NCBI RefSeq assembly: GCF_023898315.1
Contig: NC_064614.1
Location: 1,054,628,432-1,054,692,431, forward strand
Direction: 5' to 3'
DNA length: 64,000 nucleotides
From: Schistocerca nitens
Lineage: Eukaryota > Arthropoda > Insecta > Orthoptera > Acrididae
Part shown: piece after piece, positions 1 to 10,639 of the stretch
How the letters are laid out: each line of letters begins with the position of its first letter
Position numbering within the stretch: the stretch's first letter is position 1
Notes under the pieces: generated by a model
Told to the model about the DNA's origin: nothing
The model's input: the letters and a program-made list of their open reading frames with translations, nothing else
Databases searched by the model: none
Program-made: the position numbers and the translations under genes

Positions 1-600
1 GATACTTATCCATTGCCTAGCTCTGAGGAAGTAATGGACAGGCTTGGTGCAGGCTGCTGTTTTTCAAAAACTGACTTACGAGATGTGTTTTGGAAATTCC
101 TCTAGATGAGGAGCCTCAGAAAGTGTTGGTGGTCAACACAAATTTAGAATCGTTCAATTTTTTGCGCTTACCCTTTGGCAGCACTTTCGCACCTGCCATA
201 TTCCAACGCTACTTAGAACAGCTTACTGTAAAAGTTCGGTTCTATCAAATTACGAGACAGGTAAAGTACTCTCAGCTGCAGATTTGAAGTGTCTCCTGGT
301 CAAATGTGTATTTTTTCAGACTGAAATTCAGTTCTTAGGCCATGTTTTTAATATACAGGATGTTCGTCCTGTTCAATCAGATTTGCTGGCCATCCGAGAC
401 TCTCCACCCCGCGGAATGTGACGGAACTGCAGTTATTTCTCGGACAGTTGACTTATTATATCTGGTTTATATCCAACGCAGCCCAGATCGCGGCTGCATT
501 GATCTTTCCCGCCGGAAGAATGTACGAGGGATATTAGGAAAGAGAGGAACGATCGGTCGCGAAATGGAAACCACTGTGTTTAGTCAGTTGGTTAATATGG
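1..600 (+). pseudogene. Ty3/gypsy-type reverse transcriptase relic
   Basis: This is a decayed piece of an LTR-retrotransposon pol gene, cut by the left window edge. Bases 1-103 read D-T-Y-P-L-P...KTDLRD in one frame. After a shift near 88-95 the next frame gives EIPLDEEPQK and LRLPFGSTFAPAIFQR, the classic Ty3/gypsy RT block. From about 280 another frame gives QFLGHVF and then a degenerate thumb/connection region with stops (for example near 418). The catalytic YxDD segment is not recognisable because the frame breaks just after position 230. No LTR, gag, integrase or env is seen. It is a dead fragment. BEL-type origin is less likely given the LPFG block. Confidence 0.75.
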
Positions 601-1006
601 TCATGAATAGTTATGTATAAGTCAGGTCGTTTGTTCTATAATGATTGTCTGGATATCTACTGTATTAAACAAGACAGTACCCAGTATCGGTGCTATGGAG
701 GGGAACAACTCAAGCTTGGTTTCGCGATGAAAGACGAAACAGTTTTGAGATTTCCAAATAGCTGTGGGTACCCTTGCTACTAATCAGAATACATTACATG
801 GCCTTTCTTCAGACTCATACGTCTGTCTGTTTGGCAAGACAGGATGCTAGATGGGTCTGCGAAGGTTTTCTTTCCCCTCTTTGGCGGGAGGGGTCACCTG
901 TTCTCGCCTGGTCCTCGTTCGGTACGCCGTTTGCATTAAATCATGGGCAATATTTAAAAATGAACAGCTCATTAATTTGCAAGTAATACTATATGATGAT
1001 ACTTAC
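601..1006. other. Unassigned DNA downstream of the receptor exon
   Basis: No gene or repeat is recognised here. An open frame at 774-986 (70 codons) has no family resemblance and no splice context, so it is not called. On the minus strand this is the start of the intron after the exon at 1007-1141; its first bases read GTAAGT. Confidence 0.4.
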
Positions 1007-1141
1007 GGACCATCGTTCCAGACATAGAAGTAGAAAGGTGTGGTGAAAGTGTGCAAGAATGCAAACCACACGAAGATGGTGTATATGACGTCATACGTGG
1101 CACCATTGTCGTACGTCTCAGCCACCATCTGATTGACTAGT
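1007..1141 (-). CDS. Internal exon of a putative class A GPCR (TM7-like segment)
   Basis: This 135-base exon on the minus strand is bounded by a TTACAG acceptor (intron side from 1142) and a consensus GTAAGT donor (1006 down to 1001). Two of three frames contain stops. The third is open and encodes 44 full codons, with one base borrowed from the previous exon and two passed on (phase 2-2). It starts LVNQMVAETYDNG and continues into a hydrophobic helix VIYTIFVWFAFLHTFTTPFY. The TTPFYFY stretch sits where NPxxY lies in TM7 of rhodopsin-like receptors. The A at its 5' edge completes the CG left by the exon at 25485-25607, making Arg and keeping frame. A seven-helix receptor at the plasma membrane is inferred. 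I do not recognise the subfamily, and a non-GPCR membrane protein remains possible. Confidence 0.72.
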
Positions 1142-1595
1142 CTGTAACAAGTTGAAAGTTTGCGTATTTAGTTACCCAGATATGGGTGCCTATCATGCAT
1201 TCACTAGGAACTGCATTCCAACACAAATAGTAACACTAACATAACATGTAGCATTACTTAAAAACTTAAATACACAGCATTGATGTTCCACAATAATATT
1301 TATTTAATAGTTCGTTATGAACCGGCTTTTGGGTTTCTATGCTTTCGTCAGATATTTCAGTACCAAGCAGACAGTCTACACAACATCAGTGAGAGGTTAT
1401 AGCTGTACGAAGATTGTTTCCCAAATATATATGACGTTTAACGACTATATGTTGATACACTCCCACGTATAACATAATTCACAAAGAAGCTCTGGACAAA
1501 TAAATCTAATGTTAATTTACATGCTTAGATTAAAAGTATAGGAATATATAAGCCAAAAACACTGTGTGAGGGGGTAATAGCACAGCTTACTTTTT

Positions 1596-1729
1596 AAGGA
1601 CATCATCTTCACGCCAGTGACTGTTATGAGTTATTACACTATTGCGATTTCGGCCTTAGGCAATTATCAAGCGCTGATATTATGGCTTTAAGCCATGTCA
1701 ACATAATGAAAGCTGAAGATGATGTCCTT
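1596..1729. repeat. Short inverted-repeat element with 16 bp arms
   Basis: The arms AAGGACATCATCTTCA (1596-1611) and its exact reverse complement (1714-1729) enclose about 100 bases. CACAGCTTACTTT also occurs on both sides (1581 and about 1776). This looks like a small MITE or part of a dispersed repeat. A run of about 18 A follows at 1826. Nothing is coded: the open frames at 1682-1960 merely read through it. Confidence 0.45.
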
Positions 1730-2530
1730 CAAAAAATTCTTTATGACTGTGAATCCCAGCTACAACAAGTTTATTCACAGCTTACTTTGTTATATGGACA
1801 AACTGGTGAATATGATGAACAGGCCAAAAAAAAAAAAAAAAAAAGAAAAGGTGGGGCGCCAAAGAGGAGAAAGGAGTCTACAGAATGTTGGCGGTCAACA
1901 CTTGTAACAAGCATTTTATGTAATGGTGAGGAATATACTAAGTGGTCACGGCCACATTAGTAAGGATGAATAATGAAACTGTTTTGTCAGTAAGGATCAG
2001 ATCAGGAGTCTTTTTTGGTGTTTATTAATAGCCAGAATTTCGAGTAATGTTAGTTTTCTGCTTTTACTTCCTCTGAGTAGAACATCACATTTAATACCAT
2101 CAGAATTATAATCATTTAGAGCGTTTTCAGCAAAGATGGAATCTTTCTTTTTCAGTCTCCAACTCCTTCCATGCTCAGCTACTTTAATAGTTGTCACCCA
2201 GTGAGCTTGGCCTACATATAAACTGGCACAAAGGTGTAGGAAATCCTACAAATTCCATTGTATTCTAAAGCTGTGATTTTGTCTTTACTGTTCAACAGAA
2301 TGTACGCAACAGTATTCCAAGGATAAAAAGCTAGAGTATATTTCCTCGATTTTAGTTTGCTGCCAAATACTTTCTACATGTACCACGGACGCCCATTTGT
2401 TTTAAGTGTGGTTTACTGCTTTCTGAGGAAGAGACAGGAGTGCTTCTTGAGTTCTGCAATATATTTCCTATAGTAATAGCGAATACTTTGTTCAAGACTC
2501 ACGAGTGGAGGAGGTATAGTTGAAAAAGAC
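1730..2530. other. Unassigned intronic DNA
   Basis: AT-rich sequence with an A-run at 1826-1843. I find no conserved domain on either strand. The minus-strand open frame at 1997-2197 has no recognisable similarity. An RTE-type element begins shortly after this span. Confidence 0.35.
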
Positions 2531-2534
2531 GCGG

Positions 2535-4345
2535 AACAAGGTAAAATTCCGGCTGCATTACATCATTGTCAAATGGAGATTCTGAAATCAGATATTGGAT
2601 TGTAAGACGTACCCAGGGGCGTATATAGTCTCAGATCACAACTTAGTAATGATGAAGAGTGGGCTCAACTGTAAGAATATCGTCCAGAAGAATCATTCTG
2701 GAAGGAAGTGGGGTACTAAAGTACTAAAAAGTGATGAGACGGTTTAAAATTCGCTAAGGTTGTGGATACTGCTATAAGGAATATTACACGAAGTAGTTCA
2801 ACTGAAGAGTCGTGGGCATCTTTAATGAAGACAATCAAAGATGGACAGACAGGCATAGGTATATCAAAGGTAAGTGCGAAGTTACCTTAGGTAGCAAAAT
2901 AAATATTTTAATAGATCGACGAAAGAAGGAAGTACAAAAATGTTCAGAGAAAGGTGGTCATACAGCGACATAAAGCCGATAGTAATGAAATAAACAGAAA
3001 AGATGTGAAGACATCGAAAAAGAAACGATTGTCGGGTGGAGTTACAGCGTGTAGAACAGTCGAAGCAAGCTTCGGTGAATTTAAAAGCAGGGGTGGCAAC
3101 ATTAACACTGCAATGGGAATCACGCTGTTAAACACAGAGCAAATAACGTATAGGTGGACTGAGTACAGCGAAGGCCTCTATGCCCTCTATGACGGGGGCG
3201 GGAAATTTGTCTGATGACGTGATAGAAGAAGTTGGAGTCGATATGGAAGTCACAGGTGTGCTAGTGTTAGAGGGAAAATACCTCTTGAAGATTTAAGATC
3301 AAGTAAGAGAGAAGGAATTTCTTGAGTCATTGGGGGAATTGGTAACCAAACGATTATGCAAGCTTATGTGTAGAATCTATGTGCGTGGCGACTTAACATC
3401 AGACTTTCGGTAAAAAATCTTCGACATAATTCTGAAGACAGCAAGGGCAGATACATGCCGGAGCCATCGCACGTTAGCTCAATAGCTCATATATCCAAGC
3501 TGCTGACAACGATAATTCACAGAAGAATGAAAAAAAAAAGCTGAGGATCTGTTAGATGACAATCAGTTCGGTTTTGGAAAAGTAAAAGCAGCAGAGAGGC
3601 AGTTCTGACGTTGCACTTTATAATGGAAACAAGTCTGAAGAGAATTAAGATCCACCCGTGGGATTTGTCGAGGGAGAACAGTAGGACAGGATAACAAAGA
3701 AAAAAGTGCTCAGATCAAAAAGGGTGTAAGACAGGGATGCAGTCTTTCACCCTTGCTTTTTAATCTGTATATCGATGAGGCAATAACGGAAATGAAAGGT
3801 TCATGACTGGCATTGAAATTTCGGGTGAAAGGGTATCAGTGATGAGATTCGCTGATGAGATGGCCATCATCAGCCAAAGTGAAGAAGAATTACAGAATAT
3901 GTTGAATGGAATGAATAATCTAATAAGTAAAGAATATGAAACCGGAAAGGGACAAAAGTAATAAGTAGCGGAAATGAGAATAGCAAGAAACTTAATATCA
4001 GAATTGGTCATCACGAATTAGACTAAGTTAAGGAATTCTGCAACCATGCAAGCAAAATAACCCACGACGGAGGAAGCAAAAAGGATATAAAACCCGACTA
4101 ACACAGGAAAGTAAGGCGTTCCTGGCGTATAGAAGCCTACTGGTATAAAACAGAGGCCTTAATTTATGGAGAGGGGGCTGTAGAGAGTAAGAACTATAGG
4201 AGAAGACAGAGAGTGGAACGCTGGGATACATCCAACAAATAACTGAGGACCTAAGGTGCAGGTGCTACTCTGAGAGTAAGAGGTTTGTGCTAGAAAGGAA
4301 TTTGTGGCGGGCCGGTCAGACCAGGTAGAAGATCTTTGATTCAAA
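2535..4345 (+). mobile_element. Decayed RTE/BovB-type LINE, internally deleted
   Basis: This is a non-LTR retrotransposon copy missing its 5' part. At 2640-2900 the end of the endonuclease region and the linker can be read (SDHNLVMMKSGL-like). At 3000-3230 an open stretch contains RKDVKTSKKK and ITLLNTEQ. The palm appears at 3720-3780 as VRQGCSLSPLLFNLYIDEA. The catalytic motif near 3845-3860 reads FADE instead of FADD, so the second catalytic Asp is lost. Next come FCNHASKITHDGGSKKDI (4031-4085) and the 3' end at 4160-4335 (GGRNCRRRQR-like and RNLWRAGQT-like stretches). A piece of the C-terminal region near 4155 is deleted, and stops and frameshifts are frequent. It is dead. The RTE assignment rests on RQGC..SPLLFN and the KYLGSKI-like block. 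Confidence 0.8.
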
Positions 4346-4542
4346 AACAGAAAAAATCACTTATTTCCTTTCCTTTGTTATCACAGTCACTATGAATTCT
4401 TCAACTGACAACATTTCTGCCATGTTTTTTTCGACTTACTATCGTGTCCTCGTCAGATCATTTGAATATGTTACACAGTAACTCTTCAATAACATCTGCG
4501 TCGTTTACCAGTCATGACTAGATGGAATATTCACAATGTGTA
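4346..4542. other. Spacer between LINE and mariner element
   Basis: About 200 bases of low-complexity, T-rich sequence without a gene. It flanks the mariner-like element, which begins at a TA dinucleotide. Confidence 0.35.
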
Positions 4543-4544
4543 TA

Positions 4545-4985
4545 TAGGGTGTCCCAGCTGTCTTGTCCACCCAAAATATCTCTGGAACAATAACAGCTAT
4601 TGGGAAACGACTTTCACCGGTATCAATGTAGGGCTGGGGTCCATGAATGTATATATTCGGAAACATTCTAAAACGAAAGCATATATGTTTTTTAACGCAA
4701 ACTTATGTTTTTTTAAATGGACCTCCTATATTTTTTCTTCAGAAATCCATAGCATGACAAAGCACATACACAATGGCGTTGATTGCATCGCAATATTCCC
4801 ATTACATCCCGAGATATTGAGACGCGAAGTTGACGCTTGAAACACCCTACATGCGCTGCTAGCGCACGTCCTGAGGCTCAGGCGTGAACCCCATGCTGCC
4901 CGTAATTGCGATGTGATTGACATGTGTAATCACACTTACATACTTATCAAGAGGTCCGACACGAATAATACGGTCTGCTGCCATC
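4545..4985. repeat. Left long terminal inverted repeat of the mariner element
   Basis: 441 bases matching the reverse complement of 7088-7527 with scattered substitutions and few indels. The outer 15 bases contain the GGGTGTCCCAGCT core. The inner limit is GTCTGCTGCCATC at 4973-4985. An outward-reading open frame of 65 codons (4726-4923, minus) is mirrored in the other arm. Confidence 0.9.
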
Positions 4986-5480
4986 CTGCATTAACGTCGT
5001 ACTTTCCATCAGGTATTTATCCCATGGGCTAGGGGTGATGCGGTTCTGTAACATATCTGTGTACCGCAACGTTAGTCACAAAGTTAACTTCGCTTATCTT
5101 TAATCCGTTACTAAAAAGGTAATGCCGTTCAACGTTAAAACTTTACTTTACTGTAGATCTAGCGCAAGTGACAGTTAATCATTCACTCGTAATAGTAAAA
5201 TTCATGTTGATGGTTTTAGTGAAACGACCAAGTGGACTAAAAGTTTTACCGTTGTTTAGGTAAAAATGTTTTGATTTGGGAAGTTCAGGTAGGACATACA
5301 AGATGAATGTAAACATGTTTAACCAATTAGTTTTATTATCACATAATTATCAATGTTATGTTTATCTAATGCGTTAAATGACAAATTGTTGCAAACAAAT
5401 GTTTCTTAACATCAGTCGGTAAAATGGCCCTTTGTAGAAACTTCCACTGTGATACCAGCACTACATACTAAACATAGCGT

Positions 5481-6663
5481 TCACATCTCATGCTCAAAGT
5501 GATGCCCATTGGCTTGCATACATAGGGTCACTCTGCGGATGAAGGATGCCCTACTTCGTGCTACTGTTTCCTCTTTGATGGCTGTACAAGCATCAATAAT
5601 GCGTTGCTTCATGTCCTCTGGTGTTGTTGGTTCATGTTGGTAAACAGCATCCTTCACTGCTCCCCAAAGATAATAATCCAACGGTGTAAGGTCCGGAGAC
5701 CGGGCAGGCCACCTAACTGGGCCACCTCGTCCAATCCACCTACCAGGGAACTTACGGTTCAGAAGTCGTCGTGCTCGTAAGGCGTTATGTGCAGGGCATC
5801 CGTCATGCTGATACCACATGACCATTCTCCGGTTCAGAGGTACGGTGTCCAAGAGAACTGGAAGATTGTGTCGTATAAATCTGGAGTATTGTCTGCCATT
5901 TTGGATGCCATTTATAATGAAAGATCCGATAATGGTATCTCCAATAATCCCACACCAAACATTAACTTTCCACGGACGTTGATGCTCTACCTGACGGAGC
6001 CATTTAGGATTGTCTGCGGACCAATAATTCATATTCCTCATATTGACAATTCCTTTGTTGGAGAATGATGCCTCGTCGGTAAAGAGAACATCTGCAAAAA
6101 AATTTGGATTAGTCAGAAGTTTTTGCTGAGCCCAGCGACAAAATGTTACCCTATTGCGGAAGTCATTTCCATGAAGATCCTGGTGTAAATGAACATGATA
6201 AGGATGAAATTTATGACGTTTAAGAATACGCTGTGCACTTGATTTCGACACACCAACTTCACGTTCAATTTGACGTGTGCTGATTTGAGGATTCACAGCT
6301 ATGGTAGCGAACACAGCAACTTCAGCACGTTCATCTGTGCGTGTTCTAGGACGAGGTCTTGGATTTAAGCTTCCCGTTTCACGTAGGCGAGATGTGAGAC
6401 GACCAAACATACGGCGCGAAGGCGATGGCTTGTCAGGGAATCGTCTTAAGTACAGTCGTTCTGCCTGAACAGCATTTCGTCCACCTGCAACAGGGTACAG
6501 TACAGGTATGTAGAGTAGGGTAGAAAACAGACATATTAACTTAATAATCATAATGTTCGCTAACAGTACTATGAACAAACAAGCAATCTCATAACGTATT
6601 TCCCGTCAACGTACATTCTCCATGGATCAGCAGCATTTCTACCATATCTTCATGTGTGTACAT
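5481..6663 (-). CDS. Mariner-like transposase, two exons, apparently intact
   Basis: Cut-and-paste transposase acting on the element's own inverted repeats in the nucleus. Exon 1 is 6615-6663, starting at ATG (6661-6663) and reading MYTHEDMVEMLLIHGE. A 130 bp intron (6485-6614) has GTACGT and TTGCAG ends. Exon 2 is 5481-6484. Joined, they give 350 codons plus a stop; the junction makes Cys17. The N-terminal part has two helix-turn-helix regions: RNAVQAERLYLRRFP near residues 19-33 and STRQIEREVGVSKSSAQRIL near 85-104. Catalytic Asp are at about 153 (FTDEASF), 244 (WYQHDG) and 286 (SPDLTPLD). The last two are separated by 41 residues, the DD41D spacing. The length is normal for the family. An upstream start would give an unspliced hydrophobic N-terminus foreign to the family, so the spliced start is preferred. 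No stop or frameshift is seen. Confidence 0.88.
6485..6614 (-). other. Intron within the mariner transposase gene
   Basis: 130 bases with donor GTACGT (6614 downward) and acceptor CCCTGTTGCAG ending at 6485. Splicing restores the family-typical N-terminus MYT..D...LL..GE followed by GRNAVQAERLY. Without splicing, translation from the same ATG meets TGA after 24 codons. The intron could therefore limit transposase production, as intron retention does in the P element; that role is inference. Confidence 0.75.
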
Positions 6664-7087
6664 TATACTGTACAGTATAAGTTCCACAACACAACGTTTA
6701 TTCACAATGTGTACTACCTCCGTGCCATCACTAGATTACTCTGATGCACGACTACACTGGCAAGCGGTGTACTGCACGCCAAAGCAACAACAAATGGGAT
6801 GCTCGGAGGGTGGTGGAGTACAGGAGTTTGCATGGGTCGCAAATCATAAACAAGGCGAAGTGGTAACTGTGGCAGTAGTGGGAACTACGTTGGACACTTG
6901 ACTAGCTAGAGCCAGGCCCTGCGCGACAGGGACAATGGGTCTTATAACGCTTTAGATAAACCTTATTTTGGGTGTGCAGGATAAATAAGACAACCTGACG
7001 GGTGTACACCGATCGGTACTGGTTCATATTGTGTACGTAGATACGTAAAACGTGCAAGAGGGAAACCATTATGTGCTTATGAGAGTT

Positions 7088-7527
7088 GATGGCAGCAGAC
7101 CGTATGATTCGTTTCGGACCTCTTGATAAGTATGGAGGTGTGATTACCCATGTCAATCACATCGCGATTACGGGCAGCATGGGGTTCACGCCTGAGCCTC
7201 AGGACGTGCGCTAGAAGCGCATGTAGGGTGTTTCAAGCGTCAACTTCGCGTCTCAATATCTCGGGATGTAATGGGAATATTGCGATGCAATCAACGCCAT
7301 TGTGTATGTGCTTTGTCATGCTATGGATTGCTGAAGAAAAAATACAGGAGGTCCATTTAAAAAATATAAGTTTGTGTTAAAAAACACATATGCTTTCGTT
7401 TTAGAATGTTTCCAAATATGTACATTCATGGGCCCCAGCCCTACATTGATACTGGTGAAAGTCGTTTTCCAATAGCTGTTATTGTTCCAGAGATATTTTG
7501 GGTGGACAAGATAGCTGGGACACCCTG
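7088..7527. repeat. Right long terminal inverted repeat of the mariner element
   Basis: 440 bases that mirror 4545-4985. It contains an outward-reading plus-strand frame (7150-7380, 76 codons) that matches the mirrored frame in the left arm at nearly every residue, for example MSITSRLRAAWGSRLSL. Confidence 0.9.
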
Positions 7528-7603
7528 TATATAACAGTGTTATTTGCGTCCATTCACTTTGGTCACTATTGAAGAATTCTCCAACACGGTATAATGTTTA
7601 GTC

Positions 7604-8800
7604 TTTCAGAGCCTGTGCAGCCTTCCTTTTGAATAGTCCTGGTGGCAGGTACTGAACTTCTCGTGGCAATGAGTTGAACATTTTTAAAGCAATCATTGGA
7701 AAACTATTTTGTGTTCCAGATATTCCACAGCTTGGGGGATCAATGCTCCCCTCGTTGTGGATGACATTATTATGTATATCTTGCCTCATGCTTGAAAACC
7801 ATTTGTTTACTTATACAGTGATGAGGTATAAAAACACATACTGGCTGAAGATTGTCATTATTCCTATCCATGTGAATACACGTTTGCAGTGCTCCAGTCT
7901 TTTACCTGATGCAATGATTCTGCTTTCTTTTGTAGCATTAATACATCCTTGTAAACTTCAGAATGTCCCCTTAACAGTAGACCATAATTTATGTTGCAAT
8001 GAAGTACTGCATTATACACTGTTATAAGGTACAGGTCCGTTAATGCACCTCTTACTCTCCTCAGAAAATATATTACACGGGAGAACTTGGAGCACACATA
8101 CACTGTGTGCTCATTCATTGATAGTTTGCTGTCAATCTCGAATCATAACTGTTTGACAGGCTCCAGATTATCGTTGCATGCAACATTGCTACGGCTGCAT
8201 ATCAGATACTGTGTTTTTTCTTCATTCATTTACATTTTTTTGTCGATGAAGCATTCTTTGATGTTTTCAAAGAGAACATTTGTTGATTGCAGAGCTTGTG
8301 CAGCAGTTTTTCATTTCGAAAAAAGAGTTGTATCATCAGCAAACTGTAACTTGTGGTTGGTACAACCCAGATCACTGACGTAAATAAGGCACAGGAGAGG
8401 TCCTATGAGGGACCCCTAGAATACGCCATGCTCCAGGTTTTGTTCTTGGGAGATTGCACCATGAACCGATGCTATCTACTTTCAGTTTTCAGGATAAGAC
8501 TGAAGAGTAGTCAGCGCAACAGCTCTAGTATCATAACACTTAAATTTACTAAGCAATATTTTATGGGAAACGCTGTCAAATGTCTTCCTGAAGTCACAGA
8601 GTGCCAGTACCACACCTCACATGTCTTCAAACATACGTCTCATCTTCCTAATAAAGTTCATTCCTGCTGCAACCGTCGACTTCCCCTTGCGAAAGCCATG
8701 CAGTGTGTCCTCAAAGATTTTACTGTCTTTGAAGGCACCATGACTACAGATCCCGAGAGAAGCTCTCAATACTACGTTGCCCTCTTCGGTAATGATACAA
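7604..8800 (-). pseudogene. Jockey-superfamily LINE ORF2 relic (RT to C-terminus)
   Basis: Read on the minus strand, the order is HGFRKGKSTVAAGMNFI (about 8700), ALCDFRKTFDSVSHKILL (about 8600), LIGPLLCLIYVSDLG (about 8400), then QFADDTTLF with an intact FADD core (8322-8352). After these come KFSRVIYFLRRVRGALTD (8080-8030), NINYGLLLRGHSEVYKDV (about 7970) and a terminal block NSFPMIALKMFNSLPREV (7710-7650) ending in FKRKAAQALKD. These are RT domains and the usual C-terminal region of a non-LTR retrotransposon, with stops and frameshifts between them. A CR1-type element in the same orientation abuts it at 8808, so the upstream part may have been displaced by that insertion. The exact clade is uncertain. 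Confidence 0.8.
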
Positions 8801-8807
8801 CTTATAT

Positions 8808-10400
8808 CTCTACATCTACATCTACTTCTGCATGATTACTCTGCAATTCACATTTAAGTGCTTGGCAGAGGGTTCATCGAACCACAATCATACTATCTCT
8901 CTACCATTCCACTCCCGAACACCGCGCGGGAAAAACGAACACCTAAAACTTTCTGTTCGAGCTCTGATTTCTCTTATTTTATTTTGATGATCATTCCTAC
9001 CTATGTAGGTTGGGCTCAACAAAATATTTTCGCATTCGGAAGAGAAAGTTGGTGACTGAAATTTCGTAAATAGATCTCGCCGCGACGAAAAACGTCTTTG
9101 CTTTAATGACTTCCATCCCAACTCGCGTATCATATCTGCCACACTCTCTCCCCTATTACGTGATAATACAAAACGAGCTGCCCTTTTTTGCACCCTTTCG
9201 ATGTCCTCCGTCAATCCCACCTGGTAAGGATCCCACAACGCGCAGCAATATTCTAACAGAGGACGAACGAGTGTAGTGAAGCTGTCTCTTTAGTGGGCTT
9301 GTTGCATCTTCTAAGTGTCCTGCCAATGAAACGCAACCTTTGACTCGCCTTCCCCACCATATTATCTATGTGGTCTTTCCAACTGAAGTTGTTCGTAATT
9401 TTAACACCCAGGTACGTAGTTGAATTGACAGCCTTGAGAATTGTACTATTTATCGAGTAATCGAATTCCAACGGATTTCTTTTGGAACTCATGTGGATCA
9501 CCTCACACTTTTCGTTATTTAGCGTCAATTGCCACCTGCCACACCATACAGTAATCTTTTCTAAATCGCTTTGCAACTGATAGTGGTCTTCGGATGACCT
9601 TACTAGACGGTAAATTACAGCATCATCTGCGAACAACCTAAGAGAACTGCTCAGATTGTCACCCAGGTCATTTATATAGATCAGGAACAGCAGAGGTCCC
9701 AGGACGCTTCCCTGGGGAACACCTGATATCACTTCAGTTTTACTCGATGATTTGCCGTCTATTACTACGAACTGTGACCTTCCTGACAGGAAATCACGAA
9801 TCCAGTCGCCCAACTGAGACGATACCCCATAGGCCCGCAGCTTGATTAGAAGTCGCTTGTGAGGAACAGTGTCAAAAGCCTTCCGGAAATCCAGAAATAC
9901 GGAATCAACTTGAGATCCCCTGTCGATAGCGGCCATTACTTCGTGCGAATAAAGAGCTAGCTGCGTTGCACAATAACGATGTTTTCTGAAACTATGCTGA
10001 TTACGTATCAATAGATCGTTCCCTTCGAGGTGAATCATAATGTTTGAATACAGTATATGCTCCAAAACCCTACTGCAAACCGACGTCAATGATATAGGTC
10101 TGTAGTTCGATGGATTACTCGTACTACCCTTCTTAAACACTGGTGTGACCTGCTCAATTTTCCATTCTGTAGGTACAGATCTATCGATGAGCGAGCGGTT
10201 GTATATGATTGCTAAGTAGGGAGCTATTGTATCAGCGTAATCTGAAAGGAACCTAATCGGTATACAATCTGGACCTGAAGACTTGCCCGTATCAAGCGAT
10301 TTGAGTTGCTTCGCAACCCCTAAGGTATCTACTTCTAAGAAACTCATGCTAGCAGCTGTCCTCTCCTATCTTCTGACAATATACTGAGAGTTCTGGCTTT
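8808..10400 (-). mobile_element. CR1-type LINE copy 1 (antisense), 5'-truncated
   Basis: A reverse transcriptase reads from about 10347 to 9253, then in another frame from 9238 to 8888. Visible motifs include TGKSSGPDCIPIRFLSD, VTPVFKKGS..NPSNYRPISLTS, VFLDFRKAFDTVPHKRLL, SGVPQGSVLGPLLFLIYIND and LFADDAVIYRL (catalytic Asp pair intact). The C-terminal block is MWDPYQVGLTEDIERVQKRAARF. A one-base deletion near 9285 (relative to the copy at 29130-30460) breaks the frame. The 3' tail is made of GATGTA units, seen here as TCTACATCTACATCTAC at about 8808-8828. The endonuclease domain is absent. It is close to identical to the second copy and so relatively young. Confidence 0.88.
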
Positions 10401-10635
10401 ACTCCTTAAATAAGGCTCGCCTATGGGCACTCAGAAGGCAGGAAACGGCCGCTCCAAAATAACCGAGCAGGCACGCATGTTGTGCGTCAGCAACGGGCGG
10501 CGGCCGCTCACGTAAACAAGACCGTCCGGCGGGCATGTTGGCATGTTTAGCAGCAGTGGGCCCCGGGCCATTTACACCACCTTCGCCACTGAGGCCTGTG
10601 TGAGCAAGCCAGCCATCTTGCACTGACTCATTACC
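10401..10635. other. GC- and CpG-rich patch, unassigned
   Basis: This stretch has a much higher GC content than its surroundings, with clusters such as CGGGCGGCGGCCGCTCACG near 10494-10512. It lies between two LINE fragments. It could be LINE 5' sequence, an LTR fragment or an old promoter. No coding or splice evidence is seen. Confidence 0.35.
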
Positions 10636-10639
10636 GGCA

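Larger units (their letters stand above)
4545..7527 (-). mobile_element. Complete mariner-like (DD41D-type) DNA transposon, 2983 bp
   Basis: The ends are near-perfect inverted copies. The left starts TAGGGTGTCCCAGCT and the right, read inward, starts CAGGGTGTCCCAGCT. Each abuts a TA dinucleotide (4543-4544 and 7528-7529), as expected for TA-targeting IS630/Tc1/mariner elements. Inside lies a transposase reading leftward with an intact catalytic triad and one intron. Terminal inverted repeats of about 440 bp are far longer than the 20-40 bp usual for mariner. The element sits inside the large intron of the putative receptor gene. It is the best candidate here for a recently active transposon. 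Confidence 0.9.
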
